A DNA stretch of 10,536 bases from Kiloniellaceae bacterium (lineage in GTDB: Bacteria; Pseudomonadota; Alphaproteobacteria; Kiloniellales; Kiloniellaceae), in NCBI GenBank assembly GCA_021776145.1, contig JAJFGM010000308.1, positions 1 to 10,536 on the forward strand, given 5' to 3'. Position 1 is the first letter of the stretch. Every line of letters begins with the position of its first letter. The translations under genes and the position numbers were made by a program. The notes under the pieces were generated by a model. It was not told the DNA's origin. It was given only the letters and a program-made list of their open reading frames with translations, and ran no database searches. Shown here piece by piece: positions 1 to 6,228 of this stretch.

Positions 1-1197
1 TTTGTCTGGGCCGGGCGGGGGGCCCCGTGGTCCCCGGGCCACCTCTGGGGCCCCCGCGGCGACACCTTGATGAAGCTTCTGGTCAAGGTCGGCGCCACGC
101 CACCTGATGCACATGACGCCATCACCGCGCTACAGACGGTCTACAGCCCGCGCGATCTGATGCCCGGCCAGGAGTTGCAAATCGGCTTTGCCGAAGGCGC
201 GGCCAACGACGCGGACGGAGCCCTGCAACTGCTGACCCTGCGGCCAAGCCTGGAACGCGATATCCGTGTCGTGCGCAATGGCGAAGGCACCTTCATCGCC
301 GCCGCCCTGGCCCGGCCCTTGATCAAGCGCGGCGTTACGGCAACCGGCACGATCCAGACCTCGCTTTCGGAGGCCGCATCCGAGGTGCCGCCCAATACCT
401 TGATCGAGGCTATTCAGATTTTCAGCTTCGACGTCGACTTCCAGCGCGAGCTACAAAAAGGTGACACCTTTGAGTTCTTCTACGAGACCTACCGCGACGA
501 ACAGGGTCGTTTGGCTCGCACCGGGCCGCTGCTCTACGCCGCCCTAAATCTCTCGGGCGACAAACTTGAGCTCTACCGTTTCGAGAGCGACGACAACGCA
601 ACCGGTTACTATTCACCGACAGGCGAGTCAGCCCGCCGTACGCTGATGCGCACACCGATTGACGGAGCCAGGTTATCATCGGGCTATGGCATGCGGCGAC
701 ATCCCGTGCTCGGCTACTCGAAAATGCATCGCGGCATCGACTTCGCCGCGTCCAGGGGCACGCCGATCTATGCCGCCGGCAATGGCGTCGTCGAATTGGC
801 CGGGCGCAACGGCTCATACGGCCGCTACGTGCGCATTCGCCACAATTCCACTTTCAAGACCGCTTATGCCCACATGCACAGAATTGCCAAGGGCGTCCAC
901 CGCGGCACACGCGTCAAACAGGGCCAAGTCATCGGCTATGTCGGCACCTCCGGGCGCTCCACTGGACCGCACCTGCACTACGAGGTCATGCGCAACGGCA
1001 AGCAGACCAACCCCTTGAAGGTCAAGCTGCCAAGCGGCGAGAAACTAAGCACCGAAGCGCTGGAGCGCTTCGCAGAAACGCGCCAGGCCATCGACCGGCT
1101 GCGCGAGATTCTGCCCGGCGACACCCAGGTGGTCGACGCCGAATGTCGCGTCAAATCCAAATCGCCACGCGCCGGGCGCGTCAGAATCGGCTGCTGA
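1..1197 (+). CDS. M23-family peptidoglycan metallopeptidase, 5' end outside window
   Basis: Probable zinc endopeptidase that cleaves peptidoglycan cross-links in the cell envelope. The frame is open to base 1, so the true start and any signal peptide lie outside the window. Counting from the TTG at 67 (376 residues), a GDTL motif just before the ATG at 70 opens a LysM/OapA-like segment that ends near PGQEL. A Csd3-like middle domain follows (about 109-200, with IFSFDVDFQREL and GDTFEFFYE), then the M23 domain (about 200-320). The M23 zinc and catalytic residues are all present: H221 and D225 (HRGID), H269 (AYAHM), and H302 and H304 (HLHYE). The SSGYGMRRHP and TSGRSTGPHLH signatures are also intact. 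The C-terminal tail is charged and helical. The nearest families I know are MepM/YebA and Csd3. It converges on clpB. Bases 1-57 are compositionally odd and may be poor sequence. The enzyme class is sure; the exact bond cleaved and the cellular role are inference. Confidence 0.9.
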   Translation, partial: FVWAGRGAPWSPGHLWGPRGDTLMKLLVKVGATPPDAHDAITALQTVYSPRDLMPGQELQIGFAEGAANDADGALQLLTLRPSLERDIRVVRNGEGTFIAAALARPLIKRGVTATGTIQTSLSEAASEVPPNTLIEAIQIFSFDVDFQRELQKGDTFEFFYETYRDEQGRLARTGPLLYAALNLSGDKLELYRFESDDNATGYYSPTGESARRTLMRTPIDGARLSSGYGMRRHPVLGYSKMHRGIDFAASRGTPIYAAGNGVVELAGRNGSYGRYVRIRHNSTFKTAYAHMHRIAKGVHRGTRVKQGQVIGYVGTSGRSTGPHLHYEVMRNGKQTNPLKVKLPSGEKLSTEALERFAETRQAIDRLREILPGDTQVVDAECRVKSKSPRAGRVRIGC

Positions 1198-1233
1198 AGG
1201 CGGCATTTTTTCGCACCAACGCCGGATCGGAAT

Positions 1234-1267
1234 GAACGGCCGGCGATCAGGCAATCGCCGGCCGTTC
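1234..1267. terminator. Hairpin between convergent M23 and clpB genes, likely shared terminator
   Basis: A perfect 14-bp inverted repeat (GAACGGCCGGCGAT at 1234-1247, its complement at 1254-1267) encloses a 6-nt loop. It sits in the 102-bp gap between two genes that converge, where a bidirectional terminator is expected. Neither side carries a clear T tract, so intrinsic termination is uncertain. It could instead stabilise both 3' ends or act together with Rho. Confidence 0.6.
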
Positions 1268-1299
1268 GTCTATTCGGGACCTTGCTTCGGATCTCGCCG

Positions 1300-3888
1300 T
1301 TATTCGGCGGCCGCGACCATTTCGCCATTGATGACAAGTCCGTCGCCGCTCGCCGAAACGGTGACGCGATCACCGTCACCGATGCGCCCCTCGAGAAGAA
1401 GGCCAGCCAGCGGATTCTGCAGTTCACGCTGGATCACCCGTCGCAGCGGCCGGGCACCGTAAACCGGATCATAGCCCTTGTCGGCCAACCAGGCCTTGGC
1501 AGCCTCGTCAAGCTCAAGGCCGATCTTGCGGTCTTCCAGGCGCTGCAGCAGCTGTCCGAGCTGGATCTCGACGATGCCGGTCATCTGCGCACGGGTCAGG
1601 CGATGGAACAGCAATATCTCGTCGAGGCGATTGAGGAATTCTGGCCGAAACGCGGCCCGCACCACGTCCATCACGCTGTCGCGCACGGCCGAGGAATCCT
1701 CGCCCTCGGGCTGATTGGCCATGAACTCGGACCCGAGATTCGAGGTCAAGATGATCATGGTATTGCGGAAATCGACGGTGCGGCCCTGGCCATCAGTCAG
1801 CCTGCCGTCGTCGAGGACCTGCAGGAGCACGTTGAAGACGTCGGGGTGCGCCTTTTCGATCTCATCGAAGAGAACGATCTGATAGGGACGTCGGCGTACC
1901 GCTTCGGTCAGCGCTCCGCCCTCGTCGTATCCCACATAACCCGGCGGCGCGCCGATCATGCGCGAAACCGAATGCTTTTCCATGTACTCCGACATATCGA
2001 GACGCACCATGGCGGTCTCGTCGTCGAAGAGAAAGCGGGCCAGAGTCTTGGTCAGTTCGGTCTTGCCGACACCAGTGGGGCCGAGAAAGAGAAACGAGCC
2101 GAGCGGGCGGTTGGGGTCCTGCAGGCCGGCACGGGCGCGGCGCACGGCATTGGAAATACTGACAATGGCCTCGTCCTGCCCAATCACGTCGCGCCGCAGC
2201 GAGTCTTCCATGCGCAGCAACTTGTCGCGCTCACCTTCGAGCATCTTGTCGACGGGAATGCCGGTCCAACGCGAGACCACAGCCGCGATGTCGGAGTCGG
2301 TGACCACCTCGTTGAGCATGCGATGCTCCGCGGCGGCTTCGGCGGCCTCGAGCTGCTTTTCCAGATCCGGGATGACGCCATACTTGATCTCGCTGGCACG
2401 GTCGAGGCGACCGTCGCGTTGCGCCATCTCGAGCTCGCCGCGCGCCTGATCGAGCTGCTCCTTGATTTTTTGCGCACCGGCCAATTTCTCCTTTTCGGCC
2501 TGCCATTGCTCAGTCAGCCCGGAGACCTGGCTGTCGAGCTTGGTGATCTCCTTGGTGAGCTTGGCAAGGCGCTCGCGCGAGGCCTTGTCGTTTTCCTTCT
2601 GCAGTGCCGCCTGCTCGATCTTCATCTGCACCAAACGGCGGTCGAGCTCGTCAATCGCCTCGGGCTTGGAATCCAATTCCATGCGCAGGCGGCTGGCGGA
2701 CTCGTCGATCAGGTCAATGGCCTTGTCAGGCAGAAAGCGGTCGCTGATGTAGCGGTTCGACAGGGTCGCGGCGGCAACGATCGCCGAGTCGGTGATGCGT
2801 ACGCCGTGGTGTAGTTCGTACTTCTCCTTGAGGCCGCGGAGGATCGAAACGGTCTCCTCGACGCTCGGCTCGGCGACGAACGCCGGCTGAAAACGCCGTG
2901 CCAGGGCGGCATCCTTTTCGATATGCTTGCGATATTCATCGAGCGTGGTGGCGCCGACACAGTGCAACTCGCCGCGCGCCAACGCCGGCTTGAGCATGTT
3001 CGAGGCATCCATGGCGCCTTCGGCCTTGCCGGCACCGATCAAGGTGTGCAGTTCGTCGATGAAGACGATGATCTCGCCGCCGGCTTCGCCGATTTCCTCG
3101 AGTACCGACTTCAGGCGCTCTTCGAATTCACCGCGATACTTGGCGCCTGCGACCAGGGCGCCGAGATCGAGCGACATGAGCTTTTTGTTCTTCAAGGTCT
3201 CGGGCACGTCGCCGTTGACGATGCGCTGCGCTAGGCCTTCAACGATCGCGGTCTTGCCGACCCCGGGCTCGCCGATGAGCACCGGGTTGTTCTTGGTGCG
3301 ACGTGACAGCACCTGGATGGTGCGGCGGATTTCCTCGTCGCGGCCGATGACCGGATCGAGCTTACCGGCGCGCGCGGCTTCGGTCAGGTCGGTGGCGTAC
3401 TTTTTCAAGGCGTCGTATTTGCTCTCGGCGGTGGGGCTATCGGCGCGGCGTCCCTTGCGGACTTCGTTAATGGCTTGATTGAGGCCCTTTGCCGTGACGC
3501 CGGCTTCGCCGAGGAGCTTCGCCGAGGGCGTGCCTTCGGCAAGGGTCAAGGCCAAGAGCAAACGCTCGGCGGTCACATAACTGTCGCCAGCCTCCTTCGC
3601 CAGGGTTTCAGCCTGCTGCATGACCCGCGCCAAACCCGGCGTCAGATAGAGCTGGCCACTGCCCTCGACCTTGGGCTGCTTGCCGAGTTCGGCCTCGACG
3701 GCCTGCAAAGCCGCCTCGGGACGGCCGCCCGCAGCGCGCAACAGGTTCGCGGCCAATCCTTCCTTGTCTTCGAGAAGCACCTTCAGAAGGTGTTCGGCAG
3801 TCAACTGCTGATGACTGGCGCGCTGTGCCGCGCCTTGAGCGGCCTGAATAAAGCCGCGTGAACGTTCGCTATAGGTCTCGAGATCCAT
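1300..3888 (-). CDS. clpB: ATP-dependent chaperone ClpB (Hsp100 disaggregase)
   Basis: Cytosolic AAA+ hexamer that, with DnaK/DnaJ/GrpE, pulls polypeptides out of aggregates after heat stress. The 862 residues match the usual ClpB length. Domains in order: the N-terminal Clp repeat domain (1-150); NBD1 with Walker A GEPGVGKT (206-213), pore-loop KYRGEFE (250-256), Walker B IIVFIDE (273-279) and arginine-finger candidates R331/R332; a long coiled-coil middle domain (about 400-530), which separates ClpB from ClpA and ClpC; and NBD2 with Walker A GPTGVGKT (603-610), pore loop GYVGYDEGG (650-658), Walker B IVLFDE (671-676), R754 in FLNRLDE and sensor-2 GAR (811-813). I see no ClpP-binding IGF/IGL loop in NBD2, which fits a disaggregase. 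The ATG at 3888 has GAGGG 10 nt upstream and gives the canonical MDLETYSERS start. A sigma32-like promoter lies about 165 nt upstream of the ATG. All key residues look intact. Confidence 0.98.
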   Translation of the reverse strand: MDLETYSERSRGFIQAAQGAAQRASHQQLTAEHLLKVLLEDKEGLAANLLRAAGGRPEAALQAVEAELGKQPKVEGSGQLYLTPGLARVMQQAETLAKEAGDSYVTAERLLLALTLAEGTPSAKLLGEAGVTAKGLNQAINEVRKGRRADSPTAESKYDALKKYATDLTEAARAGKLDPVIGRDEEIRRTIQVLSRRTKNNPVLIGEPGVGKTAIVEGLAQRIVNGDVPETLKNKKLMSLDLGALVAGAKYRGEFEERLKSVLEEIGEAGGEIIVFIDELHTLIGAGKAEGAMDASNMLKPALARGELHCVGATTLDEYRKHIEKDAALARRFQPAFVAEPSVEETVSILRGLKEKYELHHGVRITDSAIVAAATLSNRYISDRFLPDKAIDLIDESASRLRMELDSKPEAIDELDRRLVQMKIEQAALQKENDKASRERLAKLTKEITKLDSQVSGLTEQWQAEKEKLAGAQKIKEQLDQARGELEMAQRDGRLDRASEIKYGVIPDLEKQLEAAEAAAEHRMLNEVVTDSDIAAVVSRWTGIPVDKMLEGERDKLLRMEDSLRRDVIGQDEAIVSISNAVRRARAGLQDPNRPLGSFLFLGPTGVGKTELTKTLARFLFDDETAMVRLDMSEYMEKHSVSRMIGAPPGYVGYDEGGALTEAVRRRPYQIVLFDEIEKAHPDVFNVLLQVLDDGRLTDGQGRTVDFRNTMIILTSNLGSEFMANQPEGEDSSAVRDSVMDVVRAAFRPEFLNRLDEILLFHRLTRAQMTGIVEIQLGQLLQRLEDRKIGLELDEAAKAWLADKGYDPVYGARPLRRVIQRELQNPLAGLLLEGRIGDGDRVTVSASGDGLVINGEMVAAAE

Positions 3889-3898
3889 TTATTTCTAG

Positions 3899-3903
3899 CC
3901 CTC
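3899..3903 (-). promoter_or_regulatory. clpB ribosome binding site
   Basis: On the minus strand GAGGG lies 10 nt before the clpB ATG at 3888. This spacing is slightly long but usable, and it supports that start. No other in-frame start upstream is needed, because the protein already begins as ClpB proteins usually do. Confidence 0.55.
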
Positions 3904-3936
3904 TGCCACGCGCACCCGCCAAGAACCATAGGTCCC

Positions 3937-3979
3937 CGATGCAGCATGCGACCGGTGATGCATTTATTGCTCCGCATCG
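3937..3979 (-). other. Stem-loop in the clpB leader
   Basis: An imperfect hairpin lies within the predicted clpB 5' untranslated region. CGATGC (3937-3942) pairs with GCATCG (3974-3979), and AGCA (3943-3946) pairs with TGCT (3968-3971), with a 2-nt bulge at 3972-3973 and a 21-nt loop. It ends about 34 nt before the ribosome binding site, so it does not mask that site directly. A role in stability or temperature sensing is possible but unproven. Confidence 0.35.
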
Positions 3980-4059
3980 CGCCCCGGGATTAGCCGACCC
4001 GCCCAAATTCGCGGCACGGGATAGAGACGGCATTGACCCAGGCCAAAGCGATGTTATGG

Positions 4060-4088
4060 ATATGGGACTGTTGCAAAAAAGACACAAG
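4060..4088 (-). promoter_or_regulatory. Sigma32 (RpoH)-type heat-shock promoter for clpB
   Basis: Reading the minus strand, CTTGTGT (4088-4082) is followed after 14 bp by TCCCATAT (4067-4060). The E. coli RpoH consensus as I know it is CTTGAAA, 11-16 bp, CCCCATNT, so the -10 box matches 7 of 8 positions and the spacing is right. The CTTG core of the -35 box is also present. Transcription would start near 4053 and leave a leader of about 165 nt before the clpB ATG. Heat-shock control of clpB is well established in proteobacteria; that this is the promoter used is inference. A weaker RpoD-like reading overlaps the same bases. Confidence 0.65.
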
Positions 4089-4156
4089 GGTTTTCGCGTG
4101 GCTCTTGACCACTTTCATCATAGCCTGAGGCCGCAAGCGTGAGGAAATCGTTAACC

Positions 4157-4180
4157 ATGTCGGATGGAACACGCACATGA
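4157..4180 (+). CDS. Possible 7-codon leader reading frame coupled to the MOSC gene
   Basis: An ATG at 4157 follows a good Shine-Dalgarno-like GAGGAAA (4141-4147). It reads seven codons (MSDGTRT) to a TGA at 4178-4180, which overlaps the ATG of the MOSC gene at 4177 in an ATGA arrangement. The MOSC ATG itself has only a weak GGAA upstream. This could be a leader peptide that delivers ribosomes to the MOSC start by termination-reinitiation, or it could be chance. Such a short frame cannot be proven from sequence alone. Confidence 0.3.
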   Translation: MSDGTRT

Positions 4181-4941
4181 CATCTGAAGTCGTCGCCATT
4201 CGGCGCTATCCGGTCAAGGGCCTGAACGCCGAGGAGTTGGACACAGTCGATCTCACGGTCGGCGAAGGTCTGCCGCACGACCGCCGCTTCGCCATCGCCC
4301 ACGGCAGCACGCAGTTCGATGCGGCGATGCCACATTGGTTGCCCAAATCCAACTTCCTCATGCTGGCGCGTGACGAGAAACTGGCGCAGCTCGATGCCAC
4401 TTTCGAAGCCGACAGCGGCGTGCTGACCATCAAACGCAGCGGCAAACAGGTCAGCCGCGGCAACATCACCGATACCACCGGGCGCATGCTGATCGGGCAA
4501 TTCCTGTCTGGTTTCCTCGCCGGCTCCGCGCGCGGCGCCCCGAAAATCGTCGAATCCAGCGACCAGATGTTCTCGGACGTGCCGCAGAAATGCCTCTCTC
4601 TGGTCAACCTGGCCAGCGTGCGCGACCTCGAACGCGTGGTGCGCAGCCCCGTCGACCCGACTCGGTTTCGCGCCAATATCTGGATTGACGGCCTGCCGGC
4701 TTGGCAGGAACTAACCTGGAGCGGCAAGGAAATCGGCCTTGGCCCGATCCGGCTGAAGGTGATCGATGCGATTGCGCGCTGTGCCGCGACCAATGTCGAT
4801 CCGCAAACCGCGAAACGCGATTTGAACATCCCCCTGGCCCTGCAGCGCGGCTTCGGCCACGTCAATATGGGGATCTACGCCGAGGTTATCGCGCCCGGCG
4901 CGCTGCGTCTGGGCGAGCCTCTCGACCCACCGTCCGGTTAG
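4177..4941 (+). CDS. MOSC domain-containing protein (molybdenum cofactor sulfurase C-terminal type)
   Basis: A 254-residue protein with an N-terminal MOSC_N beta-barrel (about 3-100) and a C-terminal MOSC domain (about 115-248). Visible signatures are the opening RYPVKGLNAEEL, LPHDRRFAI (32-40), PTRFRANIWIDG (161-172), RCAATNVDP with the family's conserved cysteine at C202, and HVNMGIYAEV (228-237). Family members bind molybdenum cofactor or sulfur through that cysteine and include the YiiM/YcbX and mARC-like detoxifying oxidoreductase parts. No ferredoxin domain is fused here, so an electron-donor partner, if needed, is encoded elsewhere. The chosen ATG gives the usual family N-terminus, although its own ribosome binding site is weak. 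It is divergent from clpB, and an extragenic palindrome begins at its stop codon. Domain assignment is firm; substrate and reaction are unknown. Confidence 0.9.
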   Translation: MTSEVVAIRRYPVKGLNAEELDTVDLTVGEGLPHDRRFAIAHGSTQFDAAMPHWLPKSNFLMLARDEKLAQLDATFEADSGVLTIKRSGKQVSRGNITDTTGRMLIGQFLSGFLAGSARGAPKIVESSDQMFSDVPQKCLSLVNLASVRDLERVVRSPVDPTRFRANIWIDGLPAWQELTWSGKEIGLGPIRLKVIDAIARCAATNVDPQTAKRDLNIPLALQRGFGHVNMGIYAEVIAPGALRLGEPLDPPSG

Positions 4942-5001
4942 AGCAGATCCGGGTCACATGGAATCGCAAGCGGTGACCCATCGACCCGGTGAATCTGCTC
5001 T
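4940..5001. repeat. 62-bp imperfect palindrome, probable dispersed extragenic element
   Basis: The outer arms AGAGCAGAT (4940-4948) and ATCTGCTCT (4993-5001) are exact complements. Inside, CCGGGT (4949-4954) can pair with ACCCGG (4984-4989) across a 3-nt bulge, or GGGTCAC (4951-4957) can pair with GTGACCC (4973-4979); the two inner folds exclude each other. The element begins within the MOSC stop codon and is followed by a T-rich stretch, so it may also end MOSC transcription. The AGAGCA...TGCTCT outer motif followed by a TTTGGTTT-like tail recalls palindromic repeats found in many copies in alphaproteobacterial intergenic regions. That family link is from memory. Confidence 0.55.
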
Positions 5002-5026
5002 TACTGTTTGGTTTAGGGCGGATCAG

Positions 5027-5056
5027 CGGCGTGACCATCGCCGGCGTGACCATCAT
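5027..5056. repeat. Two-copy 15-bp direct repeat in the intergenic region
   Basis: CGGCGTGACCATC occurs at 5027-5039 and again at 5042-5054, a 15-bp period with only the last two bases of each unit differing. It lies between the palindrome and the end of the DUF4167 gene, outside any gene I can support. Otherwise the 182-bp spacer at 4942-5123 shows nothing else coding. Confidence 0.6.
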
Positions 5057-5111
5057 TTGAGCAAAGCGTGGCCCAGGTCCTCGATGGATTCAACCAAGAA
5101 CAATCGCAGTG

Positions 5112-5131
5112 CCGGCTTCAGGTTCAGCCGG
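5112..5131 (-). terminator. Candidate terminator hairpin at the end of the DUF4167 gene
   Basis: On the minus strand CCGGCT, an 8-nt loop and AGCCGG form a 6-bp stem that overlaps the DUF4167 stop codon (5124-5126). It is followed by a moderately T-rich stretch (TTGTTCTTGGTT) a few bases on. The stem is short and the T tract is interrupted, so this is a weak call. Confidence 0.3.
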
Positions 5132-6041
5132 TAATCGGATCGCTGTCGCTGTCGCTGTTTTCCTCGACAACCGTGGCGGCCTTATCCTCGGACGGTGCCT
5201 TGGCGACACGCGCGCGGCGCGGTTTGGCCGTCACCTCGCCGCCGTCTGCCGCCGCTTTTTTCGGCGGCCGGCCGCGCCGCGGCCGCGGCGCCTCTGCGGC
5301 CCGGTCGGACACGGCTGGGGCGGGGGATTCCGCATCTGAGGTTAGCGGCACGGCTTTAAGAAAGCCGACGCCCTCGAGTTCACTGCGCGCGCCGTCGTTA
5401 CCCGTCGGTGGCAAACCAAAAGCCTCGGGCGGTGACTCCGGTTGCGGCGCATCGGCCAGGGCTTGCCCTTTGCCATCTTGCGACTCGGCATCTGGTCGCC
5501 GGCCGCCTTGAGCCGAATTGGCTCTTGCCTGGCTGACCTGAGGCTGGTTGGCTCTTGGCTGGTTGTCCCGAGGCTGGTTGTCCCGAGGCTGGTTGGCTCT
5601 TGGCTGGCTGACTTGAGGCTGGCTGACTTGAGGCTGGTTAGCCCGAGGCTGGTTGGGAGGCGGCTGGTTGGCGGGCGGCTGTTCGGAGTAATCGTCGGCT
5701 TCGTCGGCCGGCCCATTGTCGTCGCGCGGATCACGACCGCCAGAGTGCTGTTGGCGCGTCGCGGATTGCGACTCCGAGCGCGGATCGGTGCTGTCGTTGA
5801 TGATCCGGAAATAGTGCTCGGCGTGCTGGAAGTAGGCCTCGGCGGCGACTCGATCGCCGCCGGAAGTCGCATCCCGAGCGAAGTTCATATACTTCTCGTA
5901 GACCTGCGCCGCCGATCCGCGAATTCGGCCTTCCGGCCCGTTGCTGTCGAAGTTGCCGCTGCGCTGGCCGCCGTTGCTGCCATGCTGCCTGCGATTCGGG
6001 CGACCACGCGGTCGCCGTCCGGTGTTGGAGCCTTGTCTCAT
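5124..6041 (-). CDS. DUF4167 domain-containing protein
   Basis: Function unknown; the family is largely restricted to Alphaproteobacteria. The start chosen is the ATG at 6041, giving 305 residues and the usual MRQGSN opening. In-frame starts at 6089 and 6203 would add 16 or 54 residues that do not look like the family; the 6089 ATG has a purine-rich GGGAAGG in front and is the main alternative. The conserved domain covers about 1-83, with FDSNGPEGRIRGSAAQVYEKY and FQHAEHYFRI. A basic RRPRGRPNRR segment (9-18) and a second, RPRRGRPPKK (253-262), resemble AT-hooks. Between them lies a low-complexity region with about 11 pentapeptide repeats (122-176), and the tail is acidic. This suggests a disordered nucleic-acid-binding protein, which is inference. 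It lies downstream of prmC across a 187-bp gap, so it may have its own promoter. No enzyme motif is seen. Confidence 0.85.
   Translation of the reverse strand: MRQGSNTGRRPRGRPNRRQHGSNGGQRSGNFDSNGPEGRIRGSAAQVYEKYMNFARDATSGGDRVAAEAYFQHAEHYFRIINDSTDPRSESQSATRQQHSGGRDPRDDNGPADEADDYSEQPPANQPPPNQPRANQPQVSQPQVSQPRANQPRDNQPRDNQPRANQPQVSQARANSAQGGRRPDAESQDGKGQALADAPQPESPPEAFGLPPTGNDGARSELEGVGFLKAVPLTSDAESPAPAVSDRAAEAPRPRRGRPPKKAAADGGEVTAKPRRARVAKAPSEDKAATVVEENSDSDSDPITG
5256..5285 (-). other. AT-hook-like motif, C-terminal part of DUF4167
   Basis: Codes for RPRRGRPPKK (residues 253-262), close to the classical AT-hook consensus with its R-G-R-P core and following lysines. It sits in a disordered-looking tail ahead of an acidic end. 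Confidence 0.5.
5514..5678 (-). repeat. Tandem 15-bp repeats encoding pentapeptides in DUF4167
   Basis: About eleven consecutive 15-bp units encode, in protein order, PPANQ, PPPNQ, PRANQ, PQVSQ, PQVSQ, PRANQ, PRDNQ, PRDNQ, PRANQ, PQVSQ and ARANS. Several units are identical at the DNA level: 5557-5571 equals 5572-5586, 5602-5616 equals 5617-5631, and 5542-5556 equals 5587-5601. This points to recent expansion by slippage or unequal exchange. Changes in copy number keep the frame. Confidence 0.92.
5988..6017 (-). other. AT-hook-like motif, N-terminal part of DUF4167
   Basis: Codes for RRPRGRPNRR (residues 9-18 from the ATG at 6041). The R-G-R-P core flanked by basic residues is the hallmark of AT-hooks, which bind the minor groove of AT-rich DNA. 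In this family the region could equally contact RNA. Confidence 0.4.
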
Positions 6042-6228
6042 ATTCCACTTGCTTTTGAACGGATTAAATCCACTCGCGCTTCTCTTCATCGCCTTCCCGG
6101 CGATCTCGCGAGAATTACACCACGTACCTGATATTCTGAGTTCGTGGGGCGCCCCCCCCGGGACGCTTGGAGCCCATCGGCTCGATTCCCCCAAAGTAGT
6201 CACTTAGGTCCTTCATTCCAACTCTTTT
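6042..6228. other. Spacer between prmC and the DUF4167 gene
   Basis: A 187-bp gap that can be read in the DUF4167 frame back to an ATG at 6203, but the translation does not resemble the family. It holds an 8-base C run at 6152-6159 next to the palindrome GGGGCGCCCC (6146-6155). A short hairpin covers the prmC stop (AACTCT at 6220-6225 with AGAGTT at 6231-6236) but lacks a T tract. I see no convincing promoter or RNA gene. Confidence 0.5.

Noticed and set aside
1282..2814. Long open frame of 510 codons on the + strand, antisense to clpB
   Set aside because: It overlaps intact clpB with all its motifs; the translation shows no known domain, and long antisense frames are common in high-GC coding sequence.
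3858..4142. Short frames on both strands in the clpB-MOSC spacer
   Set aside because: They lack convincing ribosome binding sites and family features, and they overlap the clpB promoter and leader.
5514..5678. CRISPR-like array
   Set aside because: Units are contiguous 15-bp in-frame repeats without spacers, inside a coding sequence.
5442..6131. Leucine/valine-rich repetitive frame on the + strand opposite the DUF4167 gene
   Set aside because: The apparent repeats are the reverse reading of the 15-bp array; the minus-strand frame carries the recognised domain.
6042..6203. N-terminal extension of the DUF4167 protein to an ATG at 6203
   Set aside because: The 54 added residues do not look like the family, whose members as I know them begin with MRQG-type sequence; the frame is simply open upstream.
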